Shown: positions 24,874 to 34,630, numbered from the stretch's first letter. The stretch: 60,607 bases of DNA from JALRHH01 sp964590315 (GCA_964590315.1 CAZPVS010000005.1:1-60607), one strand, 5' to 3'. The notes: generated by a model not told the origin, from the sequence alone. Numbers and translations are program-made.

Positions 24874-26145
24874 TCAATACTCTATGGTGCCTTGTCGTCC
24901 GATACGAATAGTATCACCGGGCTGGATGCCTTCTTTGGTAAGGCGATGCATGATGCCCATCTTTTTCATAATGTCACGGAGCCGCTGAACGCCCTGTTCG
25001 TTCGCAAAATCTGTACGCATGGCAAACCGCTCAATCTTACGTCCGGTCACTTGGAATCCGTCAGGTACCTTGGTAATCTTCCATGCATCCTCGGTGTTAA
25101 GCCGAAGTACCGGAAGGTTTTCGGTGACTGGCTCTTTAGCGGCCTGTTTCTTTCGCTCAGCAAGAACCTTTTTATTGACTGCAAATAACAGTTCGCGGAT
25201 GCCTGCTTTACTCTGTGCAGAAATAGCCATCACCGTTGTACGCTTTGGGACAACTGCCTTCAACTCGGCTATCCGATCAGCAACAATCTTGTCATCCATG
25301 CCTTCTATCTTTGTCAGTACTACGAGTTGTGGGCGTTTACTCATATCGATCTTGTAGGCCTGAAGTTCATTTTGAATTGTCTGATACGCCTCCGCAACGG
25401 AGTCGTTGTAGAAGTCGATGAGGTGAAGCAATACTGCCGTCCGTTCCACATGTCGCAGAAACTCATCGCCTAAACCCTTACCCTGGCTTGCGCCTTCGAT
25501 AAGTCCTGGTATATCCGCAAACAGGAGACTATGATTGTCATCTACATCTACCATTCCGAGATTAGGTCTCAAAGTGGTAAATGGATAATTCGCAATTTCT
25601 GGGCGAGCATTGCTCACGGTAGCCAGAAGGGTTGATTTGCCGGCATTCGGTAGTCCAACTAAGCCAACGTCGGCAATCATCTTGAGTTCAAGTGTTGCCT
25701 GCAATTCTTCACCAGGCTCACCTTTTTCGGCAATCCGTGGGGCCTGGCGTGTCGAAGATACAAAGTGGGCGTTACCATAGCCCCCTTTACCACCACGCGC
25801 AATCACTGCAGTGTCGCCATCATGTGCCAGATCTGCCAATAAGACATTGTCTTCACCGTACACGACGGTTCCGACCGGCACCGCTACCTCGAGATTTTTA
25901 CCGCTTTTACCATGCCTCCGGCGCTTAAAACCAGGTTTGCCTGGCTCTGCTTTGACTTCCTTCTGGAATCGGAATGCAGCCAATGTGTTTTGATTACGGC
26001 TCGCCACGAAAATAACATTACCGCCATTACCGCCATCGCCACCGTCGGGACCACCCTTATCAACAAACTTTTCTTGCCGAAAACTGACCATGCCGTTACC
26101 GCCATCGCCCGCTTTGATAGCAACCAAAACTTTATCTACAAACAT
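24874..26145 (-). CDS. obg: Obg-family GTPase
   Basis: A 423-residue ribosome-associated GTPase. The Gly-rich Obg domain (residues ~1-155; GPDGGDGGNGGNVIFVASRN, KGGYGNAHF) is followed by the G domain (GLPNAGKST, DIPGLIEGAS, LTKIEGMD) and the C-terminal OCT domain (TGRKIERFAMRTDFANEQG, GIQPGDTIRIG). It works in late 50S assembly and stress adaptation. It is monocistronic. Confidence 0.96.
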   Translation of the reverse strand: MFVDKVLVAIKAGDGGNGMVSFRQEKFVDKGGPDGGDGGNGGNVIFVASRNQNTLAAFRFQKEVKAEPGKPGFKRRRHGKSGKNLEVAVPVGTVVYGEDNVLLADLAHDGDTAVIARGGKGGYGNAHFVSSTRQAPRIAEKGEPGEELQATLELKMIADVGLVGLPNAGKSTLLATVSNARPEIANYPFTTLRPNLGMVDVDDNHSLLFADIPGLIEGASQGKGLGDEFLRHVERTAVLLHLIDFYNDSVAEAYQTIQNELQAYKIDMSKRPQLVVLTKIEGMDDKIVADRIAELKAVVPKRTTVMAISAQSKAGIRELLFAVNKKVLAERKKQAAKEPVTENLPVLRLNTEDAWKITKVPDGFQVTGRKIERFAMRTDFANEQGVQRLRDIMKKMGIMHRLTKEGIQPGDTIRIGRQGTIEY

Positions 26146-26259
26146 TGTTGTATATTATACAAGCAAAGCACGTAAAAGGAAAGCCTGACTATGGATGATT
26201 GTTACTAAAATCATATACGAGTTGCTAGGTAAGGCGAGCGGATTGATATTATCTGGCAT

Positions 26260-27441
26260 CTAGTACACGTAGCTGTAGCGACTGGCCATATCCGCAGGAA
26301 TCAGCTTGAAGTCGACTCGGCCCCAGCCACCAGCAGGAGTTGTATCGGTCATCGAGACCTGACCACGAGAGTTCATTTCAGAGATCCAAACACTACCATC
26401 ACCATTGATTTGTTCCACAAAGGCAACGTGTCCTGCCCCACGAGTCGCCGTAACAACTGCCGCTCCCACCTGTGGAGTTCGGCCTGTAGCAAGCCCGTAC
26501 GCAGCCGCACGAGTCGCCCATGTCGAGGCATTACCCAGATTTGTTGGCATCACACGACCTTGAGAAATACGCTTATTGGCCACATACCAGGTACAGTATC
26601 CGTAGTCGTAGCCGTTATAGCCGTAGGATGCACGTCCACCAAGGAAGCTGCTTGCGGAATAGGAGGGGGTGGCTGCTCGTACAACTGGCTGGATGCCACC
26701 ACGTATAAGAATCCGCTGGCCTACCTTTATACCGGCAACTTCGGCATCATTGTCAGCCAAAATTTGCTCTTTTGACGAACTATAGCGTTGCGCAAGTGAA
26801 GCGGCTGTGTCGCCTGATTTAACGGTATACACAACGCCACTAACTGGGGGAATAAGCAATTGTTTACCGGCAGGTATACGTTCACTCGATAACCCATTTG
26901 ACCAACGAATGCTGTCTGATGTCACGCCAAACTTAGCAGCAAGACTGCTCAAAGTATCCCCGTTTACCGTCGTATACGTTGTGATGTCTTTGGCAGATTT
27001 GAGACTGGTTGCCACAACCTGGGGTTTTGCGACAAGCTTGTTCTCAGTGGCGGTAATAGCTAGTTGCGTTGCTTCTGAATCTGCCTGATTCGTTACGGCA
27101 ACTGCCTCTGGTAAGTTAGTTAGACGGGCCGCGTGAACCGCAATATCAGCTGAGGACAACTGGTCTAGCGGCCCTGCAGCAGCATTATTCGCAGCAAGTG
27201 CACTCTGGCGGCTTGCGTTGCCGGAATTGGGGTTATTCACCACAAAGAAGACAACACCAAAAAGAACTGCTACATTAGCTCCTAAGATGCCGTAGCGGAT
27301 GAACTTGGTGCGAAGTTTTTTGAACATCCGGCGATATGTACGCCGGTTAGACTTTATCGATTTCTGAACGTTCAATCGTTGATTGAGCGTATGAGAAGAA
27401 GTACGAATACCTGACTCCCTCAGTGATAGTTTTAGTACCAC
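26260..27441 (-). CDS. Membrane-anchored LysM + CHAP peptidoglycan hydrolase
   Basis: A 393-residue envelope protein with a basic N-terminus, one membrane helix (about 49-68, YGILGANVAVLFGVVFFVV), two LysM repeats (TTYTTVNGDTLSSLAAKFG at ~152-170 and VVYTVKSGDTAASLAQRYS at ~202-220) and a C-terminal CHAP domain (~275-380) with YDYGYCTWYVANK holding the catalytic Cys and RGAGHVAFVEQI the His. It should cleave peptidoglycan cross-bridges or stem peptides outside the membrane. The start (GTG at 27441) is uncertain; a start at the Met near residue 39 is possible. The 213-nt upstream gap separates it from mltG. Confidence 0.88.
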   Translation of the reverse strand: MVLKLSLRESGIRTSSHTLNQRLNVQKSIKSNRRTYRRMFKKLRTKFIRYGILGANVAVLFGVVFFVVNNPNSGNASRQSALAANNAAAGPLDQLSSADIAVHAARLTNLPEAVAVTNQADSEATQLAITATENKLVAKPQVVATSLKSAKDITTYTTVNGDTLSSLAAKFGVTSDSIRWSNGLSSERIPAGKQLLIPPVSGVVYTVKSGDTAASLAQRYSSSKEQILADNDAEVAGIKVGQRILIRGGIQPVVRAATPSYSASSFLGGRASYGYNGYDYGYCTWYVANKRISQGRVMPTNLGNASTWATRAAAYGLATGRTPQVGAAVVTATRGAGHVAFVEQINGDGSVWISEMNSRGQVSMTDTTPAGGWGRVDFKLIPADMASRYSYVY

Positions 27442-27654
27442 TGAAAACCTGTTAACTGGATCTTACTTTATATATTTCAAGAATGTTCGACCAATCTTGA
27501 CTATTTATGGGCTGTTTACCCTGATGAAAAAGCAGTTAAAGGGCAACATTGAATACAAAAGAAAAATACCTTTATATCACTGTTGCAGGCAAAATTGTAG
27601 CATAGTGTATATGCAAATACAAGTCACGGGTCATATCCCCACCCCTGTTATACC

Positions 27655-28704
27655 CTAGTTACCACACAACTTCTTGCAATGCTGCTCAGTCAGAGCTTCA
27701 TGCTCAGGGAGTGTTCGAGAGAAATACGTCACACCGTCATCACCCGCTACGAAGTACAGATAGTCTGTTGGCGCTGGGTTGGCGACCGCTTTCAGTGATG
27801 AGTCAGTAACATTGCTAATCGGGCCTGGGGGTAAGCCAGGATGCTTGTAGGTGTTATATAACGAGTCGTACGTGAGCGATGCAGGCTTGCCGTCTAATAT
27901 AGCGCCATAGCCTGCCGTCGTGTCAGATTCAAGAGCCATATTTTCACGTAGGCGCTTGAGGAACACTTGTGCTACCTGTGGTTTATCTGCATTCTTGCCG
28001 ACTTCTTGTTCAACGATGGAGGCAAGTATGACACCCTCGTGAACCGTAAGACCCTGCTTCACAAAACTCGCACGTATCTCTGGGGTAAGCCGCTTCTGCA
28101 TTTCATTGAGTGAAGAAATAATAACTTCTTTTAGTTCTGTGTCAGCATGTTTCTGAAATGATTCAGGATATAAATACCCTTCAAGGCTTGCTGTCACTGG
28201 TTTGTCCACCAGTGCTGGGTGGTCTTTGTACTGCTGGGCATTGAGCGCAGCGCTGACTTCTTCTGGACTAAATCCGTATTTGGTCAGTGACTGTTTAAGC
28301 TGATCCAATCGCTGTCCCGGCAGTATTGTCACGAGGTCAGTTGCCACTCTTCCCTGCGTAAGAATATTGGCAATGTCAGGTATACCTTGGCTTGGGCGGA
28401 TGTAATACGTCCCTGCTTGGAGCTTGTCCCGTAAGTTATTCACACGAACATACCATTCGAATACCCACGTTTCACGTATAAGACCACTTTCCTTCAGGGT
28501 ATGCGCGATGTCACTTGCCGTGGCACCTAATTCTACCGTGACTAAGTGGCTCTTTTGTGATGCACTCACGGGCTCAAGATTAGCAAAGTACTTCTGTCTG
28601 ACCACCATCACACTTCCGATGATTGCAGCCACAAATACAATAAGCACTATTACAATGAGTCGTGCCTTCCGAGATCGTGCAGATTGTAGTGAATAGTTTG
28701 CCAT
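27655..28704 (-). CDS. mltG: Endolytic transglycosylase MltG (YceG-like)
   Basis: A 349-residue protein with an N-terminal membrane helix (about 15-31) and a YceG domain that cuts nascent glycan strands and sets their length. Diagnostic segments are ILASIVEQEVGKNADKPQVAQVFLKRL, with the catalytic Glu, and the final TYDSLYNTYKHPGLPPGPISN. It lies 10 nt downstream of ruvX, a common neighbour of mltG in many bacteria. Confidence 0.94.
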   Translation of the reverse strand: MANYSLQSARSRKARLIVIVLIVFVAAIIGSVMVVRQKYFANLEPVSASQKSHLVTVELGATASDIAHTLKESGLIRETWVFEWYVRVNNLRDKLQAGTYYIRPSQGIPDIANILTQGRVATDLVTILPGQRLDQLKQSLTKYGFSPEEVSAALNAQQYKDHPALVDKPVTASLEGYLYPESFQKHADTELKEVIISSLNEMQKRLTPEIRASFVKQGLTVHEGVILASIVEQEVGKNADKPQVAQVFLKRLRENMALESDTTAGYGAILDGKPASLTYDSLYNTYKHPGLPPGPISNVTDSSLKAVANPAPTDYLYFVAGDDGVTYFSRTLPEHEALTEQHCKKLCGN

Positions 28705-28714
28705 AGTTGTATAT

Positions 28715-29113
28715 TTACCCCTGATGTGTCAGATAATCTTCTAGTATATAGGTTGCCGCGAGTGCGTCTACGTCACCTTTTGCATATGGTTTTCCGCGGG
28801 CACGTAGCTCTTCCTCAGCTTTTCTGGATGTCAGTGCTTCATCCTGATAAAGATACGGCGTTGTAAGCTGCAGCTCATCCACAAACCGACGAACATAGGC
28901 CGTCTGTGCCGTATCCTCGCCTGACATATTACGCGGCAAGCCAACTATTACCATACTAACATCGTGTGTGCTAATCAACTGTTGTATATCAGACACAATG
29001 CTAGGCACGTGAGGTAACGTCATGAGTGGAGCTGGAAGGCGTGCTTCAGTGTTTGCAATCGCCACGCCAATCCGCTTCTCACCTACATCCAGTGCTAATA
29101 TATTATTCGCCAT
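28715..29113 (-). CDS. ruvX: Putative pre-16S rRNA nuclease / Holliday junction resolvase (YqgF)
   Basis: A 132-residue RNase H-fold protein. The first acidic strand is ILALDVGEKRIGVAIAN and the C-terminal acidic residues are in DVDALAATYILEDYL, as in YqgF/RuvX, which acts in 16S rRNA 5' maturation. The frame is open to 29143, but the ATG at 29113 starts the conserved domain. That start overlaps the preceding gene by 11 nt, which implies coupled translation. Confidence 0.9.
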   Translation of the reverse strand: MANNILALDVGEKRIGVAIANTEARLPAPLMTLPHVPSIVSDIQQLISTHDVSMVIVGLPRNMSGEDTAQTAYVRRFVDELQLTTPYLYQDEALTSRKAEEELRARGKPYAKGDVDALAATYILEDYLTHQG

Positions 29114-30794
29114 TGTTTGTCGTATCGGAATTTTGATTCTCAAAGACGAGTGTTATTTTACTTTCCTTCTTAGGAACTTTATACACCCAGAACGGGTCCA
29201 TATCCACTCTCACCTCTTTAACACCGGGACGAGATGAAAGTGTTTGCTGCACTTCACCTTTTTTCAGTCCCATGACCGCTTGTTTGATCTCAGTCTCGTT
29301 TTGTTCTACGCCGGCGGAAGCGGTCGTCTGCAAAGTGAAGACAATATCTCCGTTGGCCGGACGATTATCGATACGTATAGAACTGTTATCGAGTCCATTA
29401 TCCAGGATGTTCTGCTTGGCGGTATCAATATTCTTCTTTATCTCATTCTCAAGTACCGTGACAAGATTATCACGTTGTGCACCAAGCATGTTGTAAGACA
29501 AGGTTACGTTGACCGTGACTTCTGCTGCCTCAGTGTCAACCCCCGGGCTGGCAACAACGAGTGGTTCCTTGGCATTGAATGTTTCGCTTAGCGGGAAATA
29601 GCCTTCGTCCTTAAGGAGTTTTGAGACCTCTTGTGTTGCTTCGGCATTTACCGCATCGATGATTTTCTGCTTGGCACCATCAATATCCTGCTGACTCACA
29701 ACTGTGACAATCTTTGTCGTGCCGCCGCTCATCGCATCACCACTCGCGGAGACATTACTAAAGCCAGCCACAGTGTATTTACGAGCGCTCAAGTTGTAAT
29801 TATCGCCGGCATTCTGTGCCACTGCCTTAACTTTTGCAGTAGATATATCTTTAAAATCGGAATTACGGCAGTTACCAAATATCACGACACTCCCCATCGT
29901 CACCTCTGCCTGTGTAATAAAGTTATATTCCCCGGCAGTGAGCGTTGTACCGGCAGGCACCGTGACTGATGCCTTGCTACAATCCGTCAGGCTCAAGGTA
30001 ACCGTCCCGCTTGCTTTGGTACCCACATCTTTCTTTCCCGTTGCAGCAACCTTTTGGGCGTCTGTCTTCTTGAATTCTTTGGATACAGCGGGTACGATAC
30101 GCTTTTCCTCATCAAGCTCTTTTGCTGATGGAGATGCGGTTACTTCAAGACTGGTACTCACATCAGTTGTATCCGTCACGATGGTTATTGAGGCCTTCGG
30201 GAGTACTACATTCGCAAATATCCATCCCACTATCAGTATCACAAACGCGGCACCACCCAAAAATAATCGGGTCCGGAACTTTTCAAAGTTTGGCACTTTA
30301 AGCTTTTTGTTGAAGGGAAGCTTTGCTACCGAATCCCCGCCAACAGTTGGCGCTACATCTGACGCATTATCAACTTCAATTGCTTCGTCCTCTGGGGGTA
30401 GTCCGGCAAGGGCCCCAATTGATGCCTGTGGATCAAGCGCCTTGTCGTCCTCAAGCTCTGCCATATCCGCATCATCCACCGAAACAGGAGCATCTGAGGG
30501 CGAGGGGGCAGCTGGTATCACTGGCTTGGACTGCAACGTTTTAGCCACATGCAATCCGACGGCTCCGGCAAGGGGCAATATAGTGCTTTCGGACGTAATA
30601 AGTACGATGTGTTTTTTGGCAGAATCTGCCGTGCGCTTGAGGAGCTTCATATTCACGATACTCTGAAATACTGTTGCTCTTTTAGGCAGTACCAATGCAA
30701 CGACTTTACTCGCTGATGATTGCACCTTCTCTATGACGGCGGTTATTTCGTCGTCAATATCTAGATAAATTACGTCTTTTTGTGAGGTAGCCAT
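29103..30794 (-). CDS. Bitopic envelope protein with baseplate J-like external domain
   Basis: A 563-residue protein. The N-terminal cytoplasmic domain (1-95) has a Rossmann-like pattern (YLDIDDEITAVIEKVQ, VVALVLPKRATVF, HIVLITSE), followed by an acidic disordered linker, one transmembrane helix (about 208-228, LFLGGAAFVILIVGWIFANVV) and a large external beta-rich domain that I associate with baseplate J-like proteins of Patescibacteria. It is plausibly part of a cell-surface or pilus-like assembly, but no phage or secretion genes are adjacent. It is coupled to ruvX and mltG downstream and follows the FtsA-like gene. Family naming is from memory. Confidence 0.7.
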   Translation of the reverse strand: MATSQKDVIYLDIDDEITAVIEKVQSSASKVVALVLPKRATVFQSIVNMKLLKRTADSAKKHIVLITSESTILPLAGAVGLHVAKTLQSKPVIPAAPSPSDAPVSVDDADMAELEDDKALDPQASIGALAGLPPEDEAIEVDNASDVAPTVGGDSVAKLPFNKKLKVPNFEKFRTRLFLGGAAFVILIVGWIFANVVLPKASITIVTDTTDVSTSLEVTASPSAKELDEEKRIVPAVSKEFKKTDAQKVAATGKKDVGTKASGTVTLSLTDCSKASVTVPAGTTLTAGEYNFITQAEVTMGSVVIFGNCRNSDFKDISTAKVKAVAQNAGDNYNLSARKYTVAGFSNVSASGDAMSGGTTKIVTVVSQQDIDGAKQKIIDAVNAEATQEVSKLLKDEGYFPLSETFNAKEPLVVASPGVDTEAAEVTVNVTLSYNMLGAQRDNLVTVLENEIKKNIDTAKQNILDNGLDNSSIRIDNRPANGDIVFTLQTTASAGVEQNETEIKQAVMGLKKGEVQQTLSSRPGVKEVRVDMDPFWVYKVPKKESKITLVFENQNSDTTNNGE

Positions 30795-30873
30795 ATGTGT
30801 CTATTCTACGTCCTATATAAGTTATATGAAACCCAATGCAAACAATGCTGGTTTGGCCAGGACGTACCGGGTG

Positions 30874-32169
30874 TCATACCTTCAGCATCCTGTCTATCTT
30901 TTGCCTGACAGAACCTGTGGCGCGAGTGGTGTCGTTTTGACCAAGAGTATCAAGCCCGACTCGCAGCAGGCCCATAGCGGTTATGAATGTATGGTCGGTT
31001 ACCATGCCGCTTTTATCAACGATACCGACGACTTGCTGTGGCCGAATATGCTGCACGGTAGGCTTGCGCGTAAACGGCAAATTCTTATACCAGTCTGTAT
31101 CTTCGAGACGCTCAACCATCTGATCAAGACTTGAACCGCCACCACAGAGAAGGAGGCGGTTTGGCAACGTATCAAGTTTATTAAACTCGCTTAACGCGAG
31201 GTCGACACCCTCTATCCAAACATCGAGTGTCTTCTCAAGTACCGCCTCTGCTGCAGCTTGTTTATTGGAGGGTGTTTTGTTCGTACCAAGTGCGAGCTTA
31301 ACTTCTTCAGCGGCTGCAAACTCTACACCAAGCTCTCGTTCAATAGCACGGGTGAAAGCTCGGCCACCGATACCAAACATCTTGGTACCCTGAACACCGC
31401 CCTCGTTCACCACCGCGATATCTGTTGTGCCGCCACCGATATCCATCAGTATAGCGCTCATATTGTTATTGGTGTCATTACCAAGAACTGAGCGCGACAC
31501 CGCAAAAGGCTCTGCAGCGACTGCCAATAGGTCGAGGTCAAGTTCTTGAGCCGTACGCTCCAGTGCGCCAATATGGATCATCGGCGCAAAGGCTGTATAC
31601 AACTGTACGAGTACCTCTTTACCTTGAAATCCTAAAGGGTTCGTAACTGCATAGCCATCTATGTCAATGCTTACTAAGGCGCTGTTAACGAGGCGAATTT
31701 CCACTTCTTTGCCACCCAGCTCCCATGCCAACTGTTGTTTTGCGCGTGTTTCAGCGCGTTTTTGCACTAAGCCAATTATTTTCTCAATCTCTGGTAGATC
31801 AAGCTGTTTATTCGGGTCTTTTCGTGTACAGCGAACGGTCGTGGTCGTCCCCTTAACTAATTCCCCAGCGATACCAATCACGGCCGTGCGCACACTGACA
31901 CCCGCCTGTTGCTCTGCTTCTGCGAGCGCGTGCTCGCAGTTATTAACAACTCCGGCGATATCCGCAATAGCTCCCGCCTGCATATCTGTTAGTTCCTGAT
32001 GAGCGCGACCTGCACCGACAATCTCTAACCGCTCACCGTCTACGCGACCAATGAGCGCCTTGACATTTTCCGTACCAATATCGAGCGCAACAACATACTG
32101 TTCCTGCTCACTCGAACGGTTCTTAAACGAAGATACGGTCCCAGCAAGACCTTTAAACTTATCAAGCAT
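30874..32169 (-). CDS. FtsA/PilM-like actin-fold ATPase
   Basis: A ~431-residue actin-family ATPase with phosphate-1 loop VVALDIGTENVKALIG (residues ~26-41), phosphate-2 MSAILMDIGGGTTDIAVV and adenosine loop LLLCGGGSSLDQM. FtsA anchors FtsZ to the membrane through a C-terminal amphipathic helix; here the last residues (VRQKIDRMLKV) could play that part. The PilM alternative cannot be excluded, but no pilus genes are nearby. An extended -10 (TGCTATAAT, 32181-32186) would start the mRNA about 5 nt before the ATG at 32169; a GTG at 32175 is the alternative start. Confidence 0.75.
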   Translation of the reverse strand: MLDKFKGLAGTVSSFKNRSSEQEQYVVALDIGTENVKALIGRVDGERLEIVGAGRAHQELTDMQAGAIADIAGVVNNCEHALAEAEQQAGVSVRTAVIGIAGELVKGTTTTVRCTRKDPNKQLDLPEIEKIIGLVQKRAETRAKQQLAWELGGKEVEIRLVNSALVSIDIDGYAVTNPLGFQGKEVLVQLYTAFAPMIHIGALERTAQELDLDLLAVAAEPFAVSRSVLGNDTNNNMSAILMDIGGGTTDIAVVNEGGVQGTKMFGIGGRAFTRAIERELGVEFAAAEEVKLALGTNKTPSNKQAAAEAVLEKTLDVWIEGVDLALSEFNKLDTLPNRLLLCGGGSSLDQMVERLEDTDWYKNLPFTRKPTVQHIRPQQVVGIVDKSGMVTDHTFITAMGLLRVGLDTLGQNDTTRATGSVRQKIDRMLKV

Positions 32170-32180
32170 AATCACGTTTA

Positions 32181-32186
32181 ATTATA
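32181..32186 (-). promoter_or_regulatory. Extended -10 of the FtsA-like gene
   Basis: TGC-TATAAT on the minus strand, 11 nt before the ATG at 32169 and 5 nt before the GTG at 32175. No Shine-Dalgarno is seen, so the leader would be absent or about 5 nt. Confidence 0.55.
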
Positions 32187-32247
32187 GCAGAGTTATTGTC
32201 TAGTTCTCTACTTTGATAATTACCGTGGTGGGCTTTATCGAGAGCAA

Positions 32248-32487
32248 TTAACGGATCTCGTGGAGAGACGAATAGCCTAGCGCTAACGGAACAACTGGAT
32301 GTGCAGGTGGGGTTGCCTCAACTCTAGGAGCCTGTTCCAGCTTATTGCTACCCGGAAGCGTCGCCCTTCTCTCTATAGGGTCGGGCAATCCTGTTATGCG
32401 GTTGAAATTACCATCTTGCTCAGGTGGGATGCAATACTGGACCGGAGCATCGGCTTGACGAGAGAACTGTTGTTCACCAAAATACAT
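32248..32487 (-). CDS. Small Pro-rich protein of unknown function
   Basis: A 79-residue hydrophilic, Pro-rich protein (for example ITGLPDPIERRATLPGS) with no helix-forming hydrophobic stretch and no known motif. It is supported by a GAAAGG ribosome binding site 8 nt upstream and by a near-consensus promoter at 32639-32667 on the same strand with about 145 nt of leader. Composition suggests it is disordered. Whether it is translated is uncertain. Confidence 0.45.
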   Translation of the reverse strand: MYFGEQQFSRQADAPVQYCIPPEQDGNFNRITGLPDPIERRATLPGSNKLEQAPRVEATPPAHPVVPLALGYSSLHEIR

Positions 32488-32638
32488 TTGAAATACCTTT
32501 CTTGGTTTGAAGCTATAGATTTAAGTGTAAGCTTTTTAATTGACCTTACAATAAAAACAAGTAGTTATCTTACACCTCATTATTCAGCAATGCAATATAT
32601 ACCGTTTATGGTATTTTTATCCATAAAACCAATGATAC

Positions 32639-32667
32639 AATATAGCACAGTTACTTGCTTTTTGCAA
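32639..32667 (-). promoter_or_regulatory. Strong promoter upstream of the small Pro-rich gene
   Basis: TTGCAA (32662-32667), 17-nt spacer ending in TGC, and TATATT (32639-32644) on the minus strand: an extended -10 promoter directly after alaS. The TTGCAA lies in the hairpin ACTTGC/GCAAGT. The following ~140-nt AT-rich leader contains an inverted repeat TTTATGG/CCATAAA (32608-32630). Confidence 0.65.
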
Positions 32668-32671
32668 GTAT

Positions 32672-34630
32672 TTATTGTAAAACAGCTTTAATGCGGCGGA
32701 TTCCAGCCGAGGAAGACTCTTCTTTCAGAATCTTGAACTTTTTGCCGTCTTCTGCGAGCTGCGCAGTGTGCTCAACGTGTGGGCCGCCACAAATTTCAAA
32801 GCTAAATGGTTTGTCCTCGCCTGACGCTTGCATGCGATAGCATTTCACTGTTTCGCCGTAGCGGTCACCAAACGCACCCAGAACATGGAGCTCACTGCGG
32901 GCATAGTCCGTCGGATGCTCTTCCCATGTGACTTTCAAATCTTTGCTAATTTGTTCGTTCACTATGTCTTCGACTTGAGCGATCTGTTCAGGGGTCATTT
33001 TGTCAGGATGGCTAAAGTCAAAACGCAGCCGCTCTTCGGTGATGTTACTACCGTGCTGAATAACATGGTCGCCCAAGACGTCACGCAGTGCCTGATACAT
33101 GAGGTGGGTGGCGGTGTGGTATTTCTTGTGCTGTAAGGTCTGTCCGCCCAGTCCGCCCTTAAAGACGCCCTTGGCTGCAGTTTGCGACCGAGCGCGTTGT
33201 TCGGCCATCTTGGCATCGAATTGTTTTTGCCAGTCATTTTCTAGCTCAAGGCCCCGTTTTGTTGCTTCTTCATGGGTTAGTTCTACAGGGAAACCGTAGG
33301 TGTCGTACATCATGAAAAATAATTCGCCATCAATCACCTTTAGTTCGCCCAGATTTTCTCCAGAAACCATGTCGGGGTGGCCTGCAACCTGACCAGGCTG
33401 TTGTGCCTGTTGACGTAACAGTCTCTCAAAAATAGCTAATCCCTTACGAAGGGTTTGACGGAAAGCCTTTTCTTCCTTGATGAGTACCTCTACCACCTTG
33501 TCTCTGCCGGCGGCAACCTCGGGATAATCTTCATGGTAGAGATCGGCGATAACAGGGACAATTTGCTCTAAAAAGTTCTGTTCAATACCTAGCTCAAACG
33601 CATATCGAACCGCGCGGCGAACTAAACGGCGCATAACGTAGCCTTGCTCTTTGTTACTGGGAACCACCCCGTCAACGGCAAGGAAGGTTGCCGCACGCAA
33701 GTGATCGGCAATGACACGCATACTCTCTGTATGGTTGTCATATTTTTGACCGCTGATCTGCTCCAGCTTTTCGATAATCGGCCAAATGACGCTGATTTTG
33801 AACATATCAGGGCTATTGAGAGCCGCTGCGGCGATCCGCTCCATACCAGCACCAAAGTCAACATTACGCTTCGGGAGTTTCTCGAATCCGCTCTCTGTTC
33901 GGAGATATTCCATAAAGACTGAATTGCCGATTTCCATATAACGGCCACAGTCACAGTTGGGGTGACACTGTTCGCCGTATTGTGGATCGTGCTCAATGAA
34001 GTCAAACTCATAAAACATCTCGCTGTCGGGGCCACCTGGTTCACCAACGGGCATATCATCAATTTTGCCCGCACGACACCACCAGTTCTTGGAAGCATCG
34101 TAAAAGAAAATTCGTCCGCTCTGCATGCCGAACCGTCCGCCGTCTTCTTCTGAACCAATTTCTACTTGCTTGGCCTCTATGCCCTTTTCGCTAAACAGCT
34201 TGGTCCACATATCCGCGCTTTCCGTGTCTCTCGGAATACCATTTACCTCGTCACCAATAAAGCACGTTACATACAGCTTATTCGGATCAAGGCCGACAAC
34301 ATCTGTCATAAATTCAAAGAACCACGGCAGTTGTTCTGCTTTGAAGTAATCCCCGAGACTCCAGTTGCCGAGCATCTCAAAGAATGTCGTGTGCCGGTTG
34401 TCGCCTACTTCGTCTATATCTTGGGCGCGAAGGCACGTTTGGCTATCAGCAAGGCGAACTCCCTCTGGGTGTTCTTGCCCCAGTAAATACGGCAAAAGCG
34501 GTTGCATACCAGAGCCCGTAAATAGCGTGGTGGGATCGTTTTGCGGCACTAACAGGGCGCGTGGTATTACCTTGTGCCCTCTGTCTTCAAAGAATTTCAA
34601 ATAAGCATTACGTATTTCTTGTGCTGTCAT
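32672..34630 (-). CDS. alaS: Alanyl-tRNA synthetase (short form without C-terminal domains)
   Basis: AlaRS charges tRNA-Ala and also tmRNA. The 652-residue protein has the catalytic domain (RNAYLKFFEDRGHKVIPRALL, TLFTGSGMQPLLPYLLG, FGAGMERIAAA), the tRNA-recognition helices and the editing domain with HTATHLMYQALRD (HxxxH) and CGGPHVEHT (Cys/His). It stops just after the editing domain, so the DHHA1/C-Ala region of the ~875-residue E. coli enzyme is missing. It is monocistronic and divergent from the gene at 34692. Confidence 0.95.
   Translation of the reverse strand: MTAQEIRNAYLKFFEDRGHKVIPRALLVPQNDPTTLFTGSGMQPLLPYLLGQEHPEGVRLADSQTCLRAQDIDEVGDNRHTTFFEMLGNWSLGDYFKAEQLPWFFEFMTDVVGLDPNKLYVTCFIGDEVNGIPRDTESADMWTKLFSEKGIEAKQVEIGSEEDGGRFGMQSGRIFFYDASKNWWCRAGKIDDMPVGEPGGPDSEMFYEFDFIEHDPQYGEQCHPNCDCGRYMEIGNSVFMEYLRTESGFEKLPKRNVDFGAGMERIAAAALNSPDMFKISVIWPIIEKLEQISGQKYDNHTESMRVIADHLRAATFLAVDGVVPSNKEQGYVMRRLVRRAVRYAFELGIEQNFLEQIVPVIADLYHEDYPEVAAGRDKVVEVLIKEEKAFRQTLRKGLAIFERLLRQQAQQPGQVAGHPDMVSGENLGELKVIDGELFFMMYDTYGFPVELTHEEATKRGLELENDWQKQFDAKMAEQRARSQTAAKGVFKGGLGGQTLQHKKYHTATHLMYQALRDVLGDHVIQHGSNITEERLRFDFSHPDKMTPEQIAQVEDIVNEQISKDLKVTWEEHPTDYARSELHVLGAFGDRYGETVKCYRMQASGEDKPFSFEICGGPHVEHTAQLAEDGKKFKILKEESSSAGIRRIKAVLQ

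Noticed and set aside
29103..30794. Contractile injection system or phage tail locus
   Set aside because: Only one baseplate-J-like domain is present, on a membrane-anchored protein among cell-division and wall genes; no sheath, tube or spike gene is seen.
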